26,044 nt of DNA, from the NCBI GenBank assembly GCA_046735355.1, contig JBKPTC010000061.1:1-26044 (forward strand). The letters are read 5' to 3'. This document shows, piece by piece, positions 8,032-16,182 of the stretch; position 1 is the stretch's first letter; the number at the start of each line of letters is the position of its first letter. The notes below the pieces were generated by a model that worked only from the letters and a program-made list of their open reading frames with translations, was not told the origin of the DNA and made no database searches. Position numbers and translations under genes: made by a program. This DNA comes from DATAEU01 sp046735355. Lineage in GTDB: Bacteria > Actinomycetota > UBA4738 > HRBIN12.

Positions 8032-10233
8032 TTGGCGGTCGACACCGCAACTCGCAAGGGACCCGATGAACCGACGCCGGGTTCGGGTCGCGCCTCCCGG
8101 GCCGCGCGGAAGAACCAGCGCAAGAGCGGCTTCTTCCGTCGCTACTGGTGGGTGTTCCTCGCCGTGCCGGTCCTCGGCGCGTTCCTGGTGTTCGGAACGA
8201 TGCTGTACGTCTACGCGCACCTGACGCTTCCGGACACGCCGCCGCCGCTTCAGACGACGTACATCTTCGACGACGGCGGCAAGCGCATCGGCGAGCTCCA
8301 CTCTTCCGTCGACCGGACGATCATCCCGTTCTCCGCGATGCCGCAGTCCATCCGCGACGCGGTCATCGCGACGGAGGACAAGAACTTCTACACCAACCCG
8401 GGGTTCGATCCGGTCGGGATCCTTCGCGCCGCCTGGACCGACGTCGTCTCGCACGGCGTGGTGCAGGGCGGATCGACCATCACCCAGCAGCTCGTGAAGA
8501 CCGTCTACGCCGGCCGGTACGTCGAGGACAAGAACGGCATCACGGAGTACGTCACGCCGCCCCGGACGCTCGGACAGAAGGTCCGCGAGGTGCTGCTCGC
8601 CGTCAAGCTCAACCAGAAGTACTCGAAGAACGAGATCCTCGCGAAGTACCTCAACACGATCTATTTCGGGCACGGCGCCTACGGCGTCGAGGCGGCGTCC
8701 GAGACGTACTTCGACCATCGCGCGAGCGATCTGACGCCGCTCGAATCGTCGCTCCTGGCGGGCATGATCCAGAACCCGACGCTGTACGACCCCGCCGATC
8801 CCGACAACCACGATCTGGTGATCGGGCGCCGCAACTACGTCCTCGATCGGATGGTCGACCAGCACTACCTCACCGCCGAGCGCGCCGATCAGCTCCGCAC
8901 CAAACCGCTCAAGGCGCCCGGGCTCAAGAACGCGGACGAGACGGCTGGGTTCAACCCGAAGCTCGGCTACTACCTCGACTACGTCCGCCGCGAGCTCATC
9001 CGCAAGTACGGCGGCGGCGAGGTCTTCGGCGGCGGTCTCAAGGTCTACACCGGCCTGGACCGCGACATGCAGTCGCACGCCGAGTCGGCCGTCGCGTCCG
9101 TCCTGAGCACGCGCGGCGATCCATCGGCCGCGCTCGTCGCGATTGACCCTCGGACCGGCGAGGTCAAGGCGATGTACGGCGGCGCGGACTTCCAGAAGTC
9201 ACAGGTCAACCTCGCCCTGTCCGGCGCGCGCGGCTACGGCGGCACCGGTCGACAGGCCGGATCCGCGTTCAAGCCCTTCACGCTCGTCGCCGCGCTCGAG
9301 GACAAGATCAGTCCGAACTCGACGTGGTACGGACCCAGTCAGATCACGATCCCCGATCCCGAGTGCTACACCGACGGCCAGCCGTGGGATCCCTCGAACG
9401 CGAGCGACGAGGAGAGCGGAACGTTCTCGCTGTGGCAGGCCACGGCGTACTCCGTGAACACGGTCTTCGCGCAGCTCGTGTCGCAGGTCGGGCCCGAGAA
9501 CGTCGTCGACGTCGCCCACCGGATGGGCATCAAGAGCAAGCTGCAGGACGTCTGCTCGATCACGCTCGGCACGCAGTCGGTCAACCCGCTCGAGATGACG
9601 AACGCGTACGCGACCCTGGCCGCGAACGGCGTCTACCGACGCGCCACGCCGCTGTCCCGGGTCGAGAGCGCGACGGGACAGACGAAGTACCGGCTCAAGG
9701 ACGAGGGCAGGCGCGCGATCAACCCGAACATCGCCGCCATCGCGACCCACGCCCTCGAGGGCGTCATCTCCTACGGGACCGGCACCGCGGCGCGGGTCCC
9801 GGACGGCAGACCCCAGGCGGGCAAGACGGGAACGGCGCAGGAGTACGTGGACGCCTGGTTCTGCGGCTACGTGCCGCAGCTCGCGACGTGCGTGTGGGTC
9901 GGCTATCCGAAGGGCGAGATCTCGATGACCGACGTGGAGGGATACGGCGAGGTGTTCGGCGGAACGCTTCCGGCACTCATCTGGAACCGGTTCATGGCCG
10001 CGGCCACGCAGGGCATGCCGGTCCGGCCGTTCCCCTCGTACGACCTCAGCGGGTTCACCGGCCACGCGGCGACGCCGCCGCCGGCGCCGAGCCCGAGCCC
10101 CACCAAGACGCACGAGCCGAGCCCGACGCAGACGACGGAGCCGAGCCCGACGGAGTCCACCGAGCCGAGCGCGACCGCCACGCCGACCCCGACGGCGACC
10201 GCCGCGCCGAACGGCAACGGCGGCACCGGCTGA
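8032..10233 (+). CDS. Class A penicillin-binding protein (bifunctional), second paralogue
   Basis: Peptidoglycan glycosyltransferase/transpeptidase, 733 aa, anchored by one membrane segment (about 39-62) after a basic cytoplasmic tail of about 38 residues. GT51 domain: ATEDKNFY with likely catalytic Glu 115, then GGSTITQQLVK 146-156. Transpeptidase domain: SAFK with Ser 411 and Lys 414, SVN 474-476, KTGTAQ 598-603. The tail from about 682 is a Pro/Ser/Thr/Glu-rich low-complexity wall-spanning type segment. The start is TTG: no ATG, GTG or TTG lies further upstream in frame, and the next in-frame GTG is inside the membrane segment. It lies 102 bases after the DUF5318 gene, and its own -10 box suggests separate transcription. 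It resembles the first PBP in the window along its full length. Confidence 0.95.
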   Translation: MAVDTATRKGPDEPTPGSGRASRAARKNQRKSGFFRRYWWVFLAVPVLGAFLVFGTMLYVYAHLTLPDTPPPLQTTYIFDDGGKRIGELHSSVDRTIIPFSAMPQSIRDAVIATEDKNFYTNPGFDPVGILRAAWTDVVSHGVVQGGSTITQQLVKTVYAGRYVEDKNGITEYVTPPRTLGQKVREVLLAVKLNQKYSKNEILAKYLNTIYFGHGAYGVEAASETYFDHRASDLTPLESSLLAGMIQNPTLYDPADPDNHDLVIGRRNYVLDRMVDQHYLTAERADQLRTKPLKAPGLKNADETAGFNPKLGYYLDYVRRELIRKYGGGEVFGGGLKVYTGLDRDMQSHAESAVASVLSTRGDPSAALVAIDPRTGEVKAMYGGADFQKSQVNLALSGARGYGGTGRQAGSAFKPFTLVAALEDKISPNSTWYGPSQITIPDPECYTDGQPWDPSNASDEESGTFSLWQATAYSVNTVFAQLVSQVGPENVVDVAHRMGIKSKLQDVCSITLGTQSVNPLEMTNAYATLAANGVYRRATPLSRVESATGQTKYRLKDEGRRAINPNIAAIATHALEGVISYGTGTAARVPDGRPQAGKTGTAQEYVDAWFCGYVPQLATCVWVGYPKGEISMTDVEGYGEVFGGTLPALIWNRFMAAATQGMPVRPFPSYDLSGFTGHAATPPPAPSPSPTKTHEPSPTQTTEPSPTESTEPSATATPTPTATAAPNGNGGTG

Positions 10234-10250
10234 CCGGGCGCCCGGTCGGC
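10229..10250. terminator. Palindromic bidirectional terminator between convergent genes
   Basis: The perfect palindrome GACCGGGCGCCCGGTC at 10232-10247 is extended by further pairs on each side (10229-10230 with 10249-10250, plus a wobble pair). It overlaps the PBP stop codon and lies 29 bases from the stop of the convergent kinase gene. No T-run on either side. Confidence 0.55.
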
Positions 10251-10278
10251 TCACGGTCGTTCCGGATCGAAGCCGGCT

Positions 10279-12405
10279 CTACGCGCCCGCGAACTCGCGC
10301 GGTCCCGGCACGGACTCGAGCGGCAGCGTCGCGAGCACCGTCGTTCCGCGTCCCGGGTTCGAGTGCACCATGAACGTTCCGTTCGCGAGCTCGACGCGCT
10401 CGCGCATCGACGCGAGTCCGACGCGACCCATCTGCAGGTATTCGCGCGCCTTCGCGGAGTCGAATCCGACGCCGTCGTCGCCGATCTCGATGCGCAGCTG
10501 CCCGGCGAGCGCCTCCACCGAGACCGTGATCCGCGTCGCGCGCGCGTGCTTGTTGGCGTTGGACAGCGCCTCCTGCACGACGCGGTAGGCGAGCGTCTCG
10601 AGATCCTGCGGCACGTCCTCGACGTTCTGCGTGGCGAAGGACGTCTCGATCCCGTGATCCCGTCCGAACTTGTCGAGCGTCTCGCGCAGCGCCGGCACGA
10701 GACCCCGCTCCTCGAGCAGCGGCGGGCGCAGCCCCGACATCAGACGCCGGAGGTTGTCCGCTTCCTCGGCGAGCTCCTTGCGGACCTTCGTGAGCACCTC
10801 GACGCCCTCGCCGATCTCGCCGGCGCGCAGCATCAGCAGCACGGCCTCGAGCGACAGCGACGCGGCCGACACGCCCTGGACCGGTCCGTCGTGCAGATCG
10901 CGGGCGATCCGGTTGCGCTCGCTCTCGATCGCGGCGTTGGTCCGACGCATGATCCGGGTGCGGTCCTCGTCGCGGTCCTGCAGGAACTTGAAGAGCGAGC
11001 GGATCGTCTGGTCGGCCACACGCTGCGCCGTCACGTCCCGGACCAGCAGCAGCCGGCGTGGAGGGTCGCCCGGGATCAGCGACGTGCGCGCCTCGAGGTA
11101 GATCGCGTTCCCCTCGCGCATCAGCGTGCCCTGTCCCGTCGACGGCAGCGTGGCGAACGTGTCGTCGGCGTCGATCGCCGCCGCCAGCGCGGTCCACGAC
11201 TGCCCCTCGACCATCGCCTGGGGAAGGTCGAGCGTCTGCGAGAACGCCTCGTTGGCGCGGACGATCACGTCCTTGTCGTCGAGCTCCACGATCCCGTCGA
11301 CCGCGGCCTCGAACACCAGGCGAAGCCGCTCCTCGGACTCGCGTAGCGTCTCGTTGGCCCGCTGCAGCCGGGCGAGCGCCTTGTCGGTCTCCCGGAGCGC
11401 GACCTCTTTCTGGTCCAGGGCATCTCGAACCGCCCGCGTGGCATGCGTGCTCCGAACCTGGTTGACCAGGATCCGGATCGCGATCGCGAGCGCGAGCAGC
11501 GCGATCAGCACCTGCCCCTGACGGACCTCGACGACGTCGCTGTGCTCCAGCGCCGCGACGAGGCCGAGCGCGCCGCACGCGGTCGCGACGGCGACGGTCG
11601 TCAGGATCGGCCGCCCGTACCGCGTCGGTCCGGCGACGGAGTCGGCATGGACCTGCCGCGGCAGCACGTACACGAGGAACGCCAGGGCGAGCGCGCCGAG
11701 CGCGAACGACATGTCGATCGGGCGCGAGCCGGGGTCGTATCCGCCGACGACCCAGTCCTGCCCGAAGGTGAGGACGGAGACGGCGAAGACCGAGACGATC
11801 AAGAACTGTCCGACGTGAGCGATCGAGGGCACCCACAGCGCCAGCGCGCCGTACGCGGAGATGCCGCCGGCCGCGATCAGCGCGAACACCGCGACCGACG
11901 TCGAGACGCGCGCGTCGGCGTTCTCCGGCCGCATCAGCAGGTACAGGATCGTGCCGAGCGCGGCCGCGATCAGCGCCACGTCGGCGCCGATCTCGCGGCG
12001 GTCGTCGCGGTTGAAGTGGTCCGCGTACTCGATGCCGACCGGCACCAGGAAGACGAGCGCCACCACCACGAACAGCACGTCGAAGCCACTCGGACCCAGG
12101 TCGAGGTCCTGTCGGACGTCCTGGATCGCGAACAGCAGCGCGATGGCGGCCAGCGACAGCGTGCCGAACGCGAGGAACCGGGCGCTGCGCCACTCCTCGA
12201 CGTCGCTCCGGCGCCGGGCGATCACGATCGTCGCGACCAGGCACGCGATCGCGACGAGCGCGTCCGAGAGGCCGCGGGTCCGTCCGACGGTCCGCGGCGC
12301 GAGCAGATAGGCCCCGGCGACGACGCCCATCGCGACGAGCAACGCGGCAGGCGTGACCCAGGACCGGTTCCGGCCGGTTTCGGTCCTCATGGGATGTTCC
12401 ATCAT
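10279..12405 (-). CDS. Membrane sensor histidine kinase (HisKA_3/NarX-LiaS class) with PAS domain
   Basis: Sensor of a two-component system, 708 aa. The N-terminal half (about 15-315) has roughly nine or ten membrane segments, an integral-membrane sensor of unknown ligand. A coiled coil (about 325-362) leads to a PAS domain (about 360-465), then the HisKA_3 dimerisation helix with phospho-acceptor His 505 in ARDLHDGPVQG, and the HATPase domain (N-box SNANKHA about 615-621, GDDGVGFD about 642-649, GLASMRERV about 663-671). It lies 75 bases downstream of a NarL-type regulator on the same strand, the expected partner class. Start uncertain: ATGs at 12405, 12402 and 12390 are in frame and none has a clear Shine-Dalgarno. 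An intercistronic hairpin could lower its expression relative to the regulator. Confidence 0.9.
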   Translation of the reverse strand: MMEHPMRTETGRNRSWVTPAALLVAMGVVAGAYLLAPRTVGRTRGLSDALVAIACLVATIVIARRRSDVEEWRSARFLAFGTLSLAAIALLFAIQDVRQDLDLGPSGFDVLFVVVALVFLVPVGIEYADHFNRDDRREIGADVALIAAALGTILYLLMRPENADARVSTSVAVFALIAAGGISAYGALALWVPSIAHVGQFLIVSVFAVSVLTFGQDWVVGGYDPGSRPIDMSFALGALALAFLVYVLPRQVHADSVAGPTRYGRPILTTVAVATACGALGLVAALEHSDVVEVRQGQVLIALLALAIAIRILVNQVRSTHATRAVRDALDQKEVALRETDKALARLQRANETLRESEERLRLVFEAAVDGIVELDDKDVIVRANEAFSQTLDLPQAMVEGQSWTALAAAIDADDTFATLPSTGQGTLMREGNAIYLEARTSLIPGDPPRRLLLVRDVTAQRVADQTIRSLFKFLQDRDEDRTRIMRRTNAAIESERNRIARDLHDGPVQGVSAASLSLEAVLLMLRAGEIGEGVEVLTKVRKELAEEADNLRRLMSGLRPPLLEERGLVPALRETLDKFGRDHGIETSFATQNVEDVPQDLETLAYRVVQEALSNANKHARATRITVSVEALAGQLRIEIGDDGVGFDSAKAREYLQMGRVGLASMRERVELANGTFMVHSNPGRGTTVLATLPLESVPGPREFAGA

Positions 12406-12457
12406 GCATCGCGCCCGGAGGGGACTCCATCACCCGAGCCAGTCGATCGAGACCCCT

Positions 12458-12473
12458 CCCGGCCTACGCCGGG
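12458..12473 (-). terminator. Intercistronic hairpin between regulator and kinase genes
   Basis: CCCGGC, a 4-base loop, then GCCGGG: a perfect 6-bp stem 8 bases after the regulator stop and 52 bases before the kinase start. No T-run, so more likely a partial attenuator or RNA-processing structure than a full terminator. Confidence 0.35.
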
Positions 12474-12480
12474 CGACCGA

Positions 12481-13119
12481 CTACTCGATGAGTCGGCGGC
12501 GCAGCGCCTCGGCGACAGCCGCGGTGCGGTCGGAGGCGCCGAGCTTCTCGAAGATGTGCTCGAGATGCGTCTTGACCGTGTCCGGCGAGATGTACAGACG
12601 CTCCGCGATGTCGCGGTTCGTGTGGCCGAACGCGAGCAGTTGGAGCACCTCGATCTCGCGCGCCGTGAGCGTCTCCGCCCGGCGGTCCCGCTCCTTGGCC
12701 TGTGACAGCTCCTCGGCGAGCGCCACGACGAGCTGCGGATCGATCACCATGTTGCCACCGGCGACCAGTCGAACCGTCTGGATCAGGTGCTCGGCGTCGC
12801 GCGCCTTGAGGACGTATCCGCGGGCGCCCGACCGAACCGCCTCGACGACGAACTGCCGGTCGTCGTACGCGGTCAGCATGATGACGCCGACCTTCGGATG
12901 ATCGTCGCGGACGTGCCGCGCGGCCTCGAGCCCGTCCATCTCGGGCATCCGGATATCGACGAGCGCGATGTCCGGCTCCTCCTTGTTGACGAGGTCGATG
13001 AGCTCCTTGCCGTTGGACGCCTCGCCGACGACCTCGATGCCGTCGGCCATGTCGAGGTAGCGGCGCAGGCCCTGACGGACCAGCGAGTGATCGTCGGCGA
13101 TGGCGACGCGTATCGTCAC
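12481..13119 (-). CDS. NarL/FixJ-family response regulator
   Basis: DNA-binding response regulator, 212 aa. The receiver domain (about 1-120) has acidic pocket IADD, phospho-acceptor Asp 55 in LVDIRMPEMDG, the TAYDD switch region and Lys in YVLKARD. A linker leads to the LuxR-type helix-turn-helix (about 147-212: LTAREIEVLQLLAFGHTNRDIAERLYISPDTVKTHL). Probably phosphorylated by the HisKA_3 kinase encoded just downstream. The GTG start at 13119 is supported by AAGGAG 6 bases upstream. The target genes are not apparent; the nearest upstream operon on this strand is the surface-fibre cluster beyond the integrated element. Confidence 0.95.
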   Translation of the reverse strand: MTIRVAIADDHSLVRQGLRRYLDMADGIEVVGEASNGKELIDLVNKEEPDIALVDIRMPEMDGLEAARHVRDDHPKVGVIMLTAYDDRQFVVEAVRSGARGYVLKARDAEHLIQTVRLVAGGNMVIDPQLVVALAEELSQAKERDRRAETLTAREIEVLQLLAFGHTNRDIAERLYISPDTVKTHLEHIFEKLGASDRTAAVAEALRRRLIE

Positions 13120-13167
13120 AGCTCGCTCCTTGCCGTTCGGCCCGCCGTCGGGGCCAGGGACTCGGTC

Positions 13168-13175
13168 ATCCTATA
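13168..13175 (-). promoter_or_regulatory. Candidate -10 region (TATAGGAT) for the regulator-kinase operon
   Basis: On the minus strand TATAGGAT lies about 50 bases before the GTG of the response regulator; either TATAGG or TAGGAT could be the -10 hexamer. A clear -35 is not visible. The rest of 13120-13376 holds no convincing gene; it contains a short inverted repeat (CGTCAC at about 13207 with GTGACG at about 13231). Confidence 0.35.
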
Positions 13176-13378
13176 TGTCGGCCGTCCGGGTCAGAAGGTG
13201 TAGCCCGTCACGGGAATTCTCGCTGAGACCGGTGACGCCCGTGCGAGGCGATCTCGACATGCGGGGGAGCGGTCGGAACGACACCCGCGGAGCCGACGGT
13301 TCCCTTCCGCCGCGCGCATACGGGAAATGCGGTACGCCGCGGCCGACGCGGCGGCGCGGGACCCGGCGCCGCGACCTC

Positions 13379-13390
13379 AGAAGATGTAGT
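13379..13390. repeat. attL-like core repeat (left end of element)
   Basis: AGAAGATGTAGT, identical to 16453-16464. On the minus strand it reads tyrosine-isoleucine-phenylalanine codons followed by TGA, the predicted original end of the glycosyltransferase. Similarity continues weakly on the element side (CCA, then T and G at matching positions), as expected of attP and attB partners. Confidence 0.7.
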
Positions 13391-13433
13391 GCCAATCGCG
13401 GAGGCGCCGCTCGCCTGCGACTTCGGGTGTCCC

Positions 13434-13452
13434 GCTAACCGGCTGCTAACCG
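13434..13452 (+). repeat. Left pair of GCTAACCG repeats (candidate integrase arm sites)
   Basis: Two GCTAACCG units (13434-13441 and 13445-13452), 11 bases apart start to start, so on the same DNA face. The same pair with the same spacing and orientation occurs at 16327-16345 inside the right end. They overlap the stop codon of the 68-aa gene. Confidence 0.6.
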
Positions 13453-13652
13453 GCCACCGATGAACCGTGCTCCACCGCCTCATAAAGCTGCGCGACCGAG
13501 ATGGCGCCGTGTTCAGCCGCCGGGTCACTGCAAAGGACGTGCGCTAGGCCGTCAGGGAAGATCACGTGCGTCGACCCGTCGGGCAGCGGCGTCAATGTGA
13601 AGCCCTTCTGGGTCAGCGCGTCGGTCGCGCTGCGATCGTCAGCCGTCGTCAT
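13446..13652 (-). CDS. Small protein of unknown function, integrase-coupled (68 aa)
   Basis: The family is not recognised. The 68-aa product is acidic overall and has no membrane segment; a central hydrophobic stretch reads STHVIFPDGLAHVLCSDPAAE. Its ATG overlaps the integrase stop codon as ATGA, so it was probably translated together with the integrase; small genes in this position sometimes encode excisionase-like or regulatory proteins, but no helix-turn-helix is evident. The frame is intact although the integrase is broken. Its stop lies within the paired GCTAACCG repeats at the element's left end. Confidence 0.55.
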   Translation of the reverse strand: MTTADDRSATDALTQKGFTLTPLPDGSTHVIFPDGLAHVLCSDPAAEHGAISVAQLYEAVEHGSSVAG

Positions 13653-14243
13653 GCCTCGTCCCTCCTCATTAGCGCCTCAAGCCGATCGGCGGCGTCCCGG
13701 TCGGCTTGACCGATCAAGTGTGAGTACGTCTGCAGCGTCGTCGTCGCGCTCGCGTGAGGGAGCCGACCGGCGACCGTCTGGACATCCGTGCCGCTCGCGA
13801 GCATGAGGCTCGCCGCAGTGTGCCGCAGCAAGTGATACGTGATGTCGAGCTCGTGCAGCCGCGCGAACGCTCGGAACGTGGCGGACATGTACGCCGGCTT
13901 CAGCGCGTCGCCGACCGGGTCTGTGAGGATGCTGGTTCCATCAGAGATCCGAACGCCGACGGCGAGCAGGCGCGTTCTGCCTCCCGCGCCTTGAACGCGC
14001 GCAGCGCTGCGATCTCGCCCGAAGGAAGCGTGAGCGAACGCGTGCGCCCCGTCTTCGTCGCTCCCACGAGGAGCCGCGGACGTGAAGGACGTTGTCGGCC
14101 ACGTCGCCCCACCGGACGAAGCAGGCCTCGCCGGCGCGCAAGCCTGCGAGACCGAAGATGACGGCGCCCTCGAGGAGCTGATGGGCGTCGAGCGTCCGCG
14201 TGGTCTCGGCATCCACAGCGCGTAACGCCGGAGCGTGACAGAT
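13649..14243 (-). pseudogene. Tyrosine recombinase (integrase) remnant, frameshifted and N-terminally truncated
   Basis: All catalytic blocks of a phage-type integrase can be read, but in three different frames. Block 1 (about 14243-14090): LEGAVIFGLAGLRAGEACFV, with the first catalytic Arg. Block 2 (about 14085-13980): GATKTGRTRSLTLPS, with the beta-strand Lys. Block 3 (about 13975-13649): YHLLRHTAASLML (HxxRH), then GRLPHASATTTLQTYSHL with the final His and the nucleophile Tyr. Two shifts therefore fall near 14085 and 13975. The N-terminal arm- and core-binding domains are missing; the zinc-ribbon gene occupies the sequence immediately upstream. The protein cannot be active unless these are sequencing errors. 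It presumably inserted the surrounding element. Confidence 0.85.
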
Positions 14244-14258
14244 CGACGTCCGCGCCGC

Positions 14259-15206
14259 CTACTTTCCGCTGCCGCGATCGAACGTGTCCGACAACCGGGT
14301 GGAGCTGTTGAGGTATCTCTCAACGTGATCAGCGTCGACACCCGCGAAGTGCTCGGCCCAGCTAGTGAAAGTGGCTTCGGATCGCCACTCACAGGCCCGA
14401 CAGACGTCAGACGTCAGGAAGCCCTCATCGGCATTGTCCACTTCGGACTCGTCGACAACCTCGATGTCCTCGTGGAGTGAGTACGAACCGCACCGTGGGC
14501 ACCGACGCGGTGGGCCCTCCTCGCGTTGCCGGATGAGCATTCCGAACTTCTGCAGCAGGTGCCCGGTCGCATCCACAACGAATTCGGCATCGAGCGGCGT
14601 GGCGTTGTCGTAGTGCTGCAGCCAAACCGTAAGATCCCACGTTCGCTCCACGAGGCTCGACATGTACGCCCTCACTCGGCCGTCGGCGAGGCGCTGAGAA
14701 AAGATCGTCCCCCACCCTTTGACATCCGACGCTTTCGGCCGCGCTTCAAGCTCTCCCACCCACTCGTCATCGGCGTGTTCCTGGACGAAGGCGATCAGTG
14801 CCTCTCGACATCGCACGCCGATCGCCTGGAAGTCGGCCGCTTCGGACGCGGTGTTCATCGCGTCGAGCGCCTGGGTGAATCGGCGCCAGGCGCCGGCGAG
14901 GCGAGCCTCGTCCTCTTCGGGTGCCTCCTTCCGACTGTTGTGAACGATGCGGATAGCGAGCCCGATGTGGAACGTGAGCGCGATGTCCAGCTCGGGGAAG
15001 TCCTCCTGGGAGTAGAGGTTGGTGGGATCGGTGATCACCCACCAGCGCGCCTTCTGGGTGTGGACGTCGTAAAGCTGGTGAACGCGGCTGAGGATCCGCT
15101 CGGAGCCCACCTTCTGCACGAGGACAACTGGGTCGTCGTCGTCTCGTCCTTGGCTCTCGACGTACTGTCTGATTTCGCGCTCTTCGTGTTCCGGAAGATC
15201 GGCCAT
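14259..15206 (-). CDS. Uncharacterised helical protein with C-terminal zinc ribbon; possibly HEPN/Abi-like
   Basis: A 315-aa element-borne protein of unknown function. The ATG at 15206 is preceded by GGAGGT about 5 bases upstream and a TACCCT -10-like box. Visible parts: an acidic N-terminus; a region around 50-95 (WWVITDPTNLYSQEDFPELD); a helical middle with DFQAIGVRCREALIAFVQEH at about 125-144; a second helical block TWDLTVWLQHYDNATPLDAE at about 189-208; and a C-terminal zinc ribbon with CPRC at 236-239 and CRAC at 269-272. From memory, the two helical blocks resemble those of HEPN-like or abortive-infection-type proteins common in defence regions, but a textbook Rx4-6H motif is not obvious. 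A defence role is a guess from this resemblance and the mobile-element setting. Confidence 0.7.
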   Translation of the reverse strand: MADLPEHEEREIRQYVESQGRDDDDPVVLVQKVGSERILSRVHQLYDVHTQKARWWVITDPTNLYSQEDFPELDIALTFHIGLAIRIVHNSRKEAPEEDEARLAGAWRRFTQALDAMNTASEAADFQAIGVRCREALIAFVQEHADDEWVGELEARPKASDVKGWGTIFSQRLADGRVRAYMSSLVERTWDLTVWLQHYDNATPLDAEFVVDATGHLLQKFGMLIRQREEGPPRRCPRCGSYSLHEDIEVVDESEVDNADEGFLTSDVCRACEWRSEATFTSWAEHFAGVDADHVERYLNSSTRLSDTFDRGSGK

Positions 15207-15238
15207 TTCGGACCTCCGGCAGCCAGGGTACTCGAGGG

Positions 15239-15252
15239 ACATTCGCGAACCC
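15239..15252 (+). repeat. Dispersed motif copy 1 (ACATTCGCGAACCC)
   Basis: One of three related 14-mers lying in the gaps between element genes (others at 15750-15763 and 16183-16196). It lies between the zinc-ribbon gene and the GyrI-like gene, in their shared divergent promoter region. Confidence 0.4.
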
Positions 15253-15275
15253 CGCGCACGCGTGCCTGATGGCGC

Positions 15276-15305
15276 CGGACACGCGCGCTGCGGTCCATCT
15301 ACAGT
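15276..15305 (+). promoter_or_regulatory. Candidate promoter of the GyrI-like gene (CGGACA, 18 bp, TACAGT)
   Basis: CGGACA at 15276-15281 (four of six -35 bases) and TACAGT at 15300-15305 are 18 bp apart. The ATG at 15316 follows 10 bases after the -10, so the transcript would be almost leaderless. No Shine-Dalgarno sequence is present. Confidence 0.45.
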
Positions 15306-15315
15306 TCTCGCAGGC

Positions 15316-15735
15316 ATGTCGGAATCTGAATCGCACGTCGACCGTCGTGAAGTGTCGGTGATGCTCCAACATGTCCCCGACGATGTCGCGGCGATCAGGC
15401 AGGCGTGGAGTGAGGTGGAACAACGCCTTGGATCCCTTCAGGGGCGGAAGTTCTACGGTTCATTCGATCCCAGAACGAACCGGTATGCCGTTTGCGTGGT
15501 CCTCCGCGAAGGCGACGACCCCCGTTCGGTAGGTCTGGAAGCCGGAACCCTTCCCGGGGGGAGATACGTCCGCGTTCGGCTCAAAGGCGAGCCGCCGGCG
15601 CTCTACGATCGCATCCCGCCCGCGATGCAGAGGCTTGCGGACCGGCCGGACCGCGACCCCACTCGGCCTCACCTTGAGTTCTATCGACGCCGGGACGAAG
15701 TGGACTTGCTTGTTCCGGTGCTTCCTTCACCCTGA
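15316..15735 (+). CDS. GyrI-like effector-binding-domain protein
   Basis: Small ligand-binding protein of the GyrI/SOUL-like superfamily, 139 aa. Diagnostic stretches are GRKFYGSFDPRTNRYAVCVV, the LEAGTLPGGRYVRVRLKGEP strand pair, then IPPAMQRLADRP and RPHLEFYRRRDEVDLLVPV at the C-terminus. Stand-alone members bind small hydrophobic compounds; some act in detoxification, and E. coli GyrI itself protects DNA gyrase. It is transcribed divergently from the zinc-ribbon gene and convergently to the YCII gene. It is a passenger of the integrated element. The ATG at 15316 is chosen since the sequence upstream of it is unrelated and a -10 box lies just before it. Confidence 0.8.
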   Translation: MSESESHVDRREVSVMLQHVPDDVAAIRQAWSEVEQRLGSLQGRKFYGSFDPRTNRYAVCVVLREGDDPRSVGLEAGTLPGGRYVRVRLKGEPPALYDRIPPAMQRLADRPDRDPTRPHLEFYRRRDEVDLLVPVLPSP

Positions 15736-15749
15736 CACCCCATCGAGGT

Positions 15750-15763
15750 ACATTCGAGAACCC
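15750..15763 (+). repeat. Dispersed motif copy 2 (ACATTCGAGAACCC)
   Basis: Differs from copy 1 at one position. Preceded by GAGGT, similar to the AAGGT before copy 3; over about 22 bases copies 2 and 3 match at about 18 positions. It overlaps the left arm of the terminator hairpin at 15761-15777. Confidence 0.4.
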
Positions 15764-15777
15764 TCGCCCAGCGAGGG
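15761..15777. terminator. Bidirectional terminator between convergent GyrI-like and YCII genes
   Basis: CCCTCGC, loop CCA, GCGAGGG: a perfect 7-bp stem. It ends directly at the stop codon of the minus-strand YCII gene and lies 26 bases after the plus-strand GyrI-like stop. Confidence 0.55.
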
Positions 15778-16086
15778 CTACTGCACCTCGAAGATCGAGA
15801 TGGTCGCGCCGCTGAGCTTCGCGGGACAGGCTCTGGCCATCTCGACGGCATCATCCATCGAGCCGGTCTTGATGAGCGAGTAGCCCGATGCCATCGGCCC
15901 GACCGGACCATCCGCAACCACGCCGTCAGGCGAGACGCGCTTGGCGGTCGCGGTGAAGGGATTGCCGTCAACGAGCGCCTCACCGATATCGCCCAACCAC
16001 AGACCCCAGGCGTTCATCATCGAACTGTTCTCTTCCTCGGTCTTCGGCATGTCACCACCGCTGTAGAGCAGGAGGTACATGTGCAT
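15778..16086 (-). CDS. YCII-related domain protein
   Basis: Small ferredoxin-like-fold protein of the YCII/DGPF family, 102 aa. It opens with MYLLLYSGGDMPKTEEE, continues with the typical MNAWGLWLGDIGEALVDGNPF and GVVADGPVGPMASGYSLIKT, and ends with ACPAKLSGATISIFEVQ. Function is generally unknown; relatives are often encoded next to ECF sigma factors, but none is present here. The start is ATG 16086, with GAGGAG 6 bases upstream; ATG 16080 is an alternative. It is cargo of the integrated element. Confidence 0.85.
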   Translation of the reverse strand: MHMYLLLYSGGDMPKTEEENSSMMNAWGLWLGDIGEALVDGNPFTATAKRVSPDGVVADGPVGPMASGYSLIKTGSMDDAVEMARACPAKLSGATISIFEVQ

Positions 16087-16182
16087 GCGTCGCTCCTCGT
16101 CGCGTTGATCGGAACTGATTCTAGGCGGAGGGTTGGGCAGGATCGACGTTCCCCCCCCACCGCAGTGTGTTGGCGTCAAGGT

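Noticed and set aside
11443..12705. 420-codon plus-strand open frame across the kinase and regulator genes
   Set aside because: Low-complexity Asp/Arg/Gln-rich translation typical of antisense shadow; the minus-strand genes carry full catalytic motifs.
13377..13440. Minus-strand reading with ending DWHYIF, suggesting a duplicated glycosyltransferase end
   Set aside because: Similarity is confined to the 12-bp core and a few bases beside it, as expected for an attachment site; the upstream residues do not resemble the protein.
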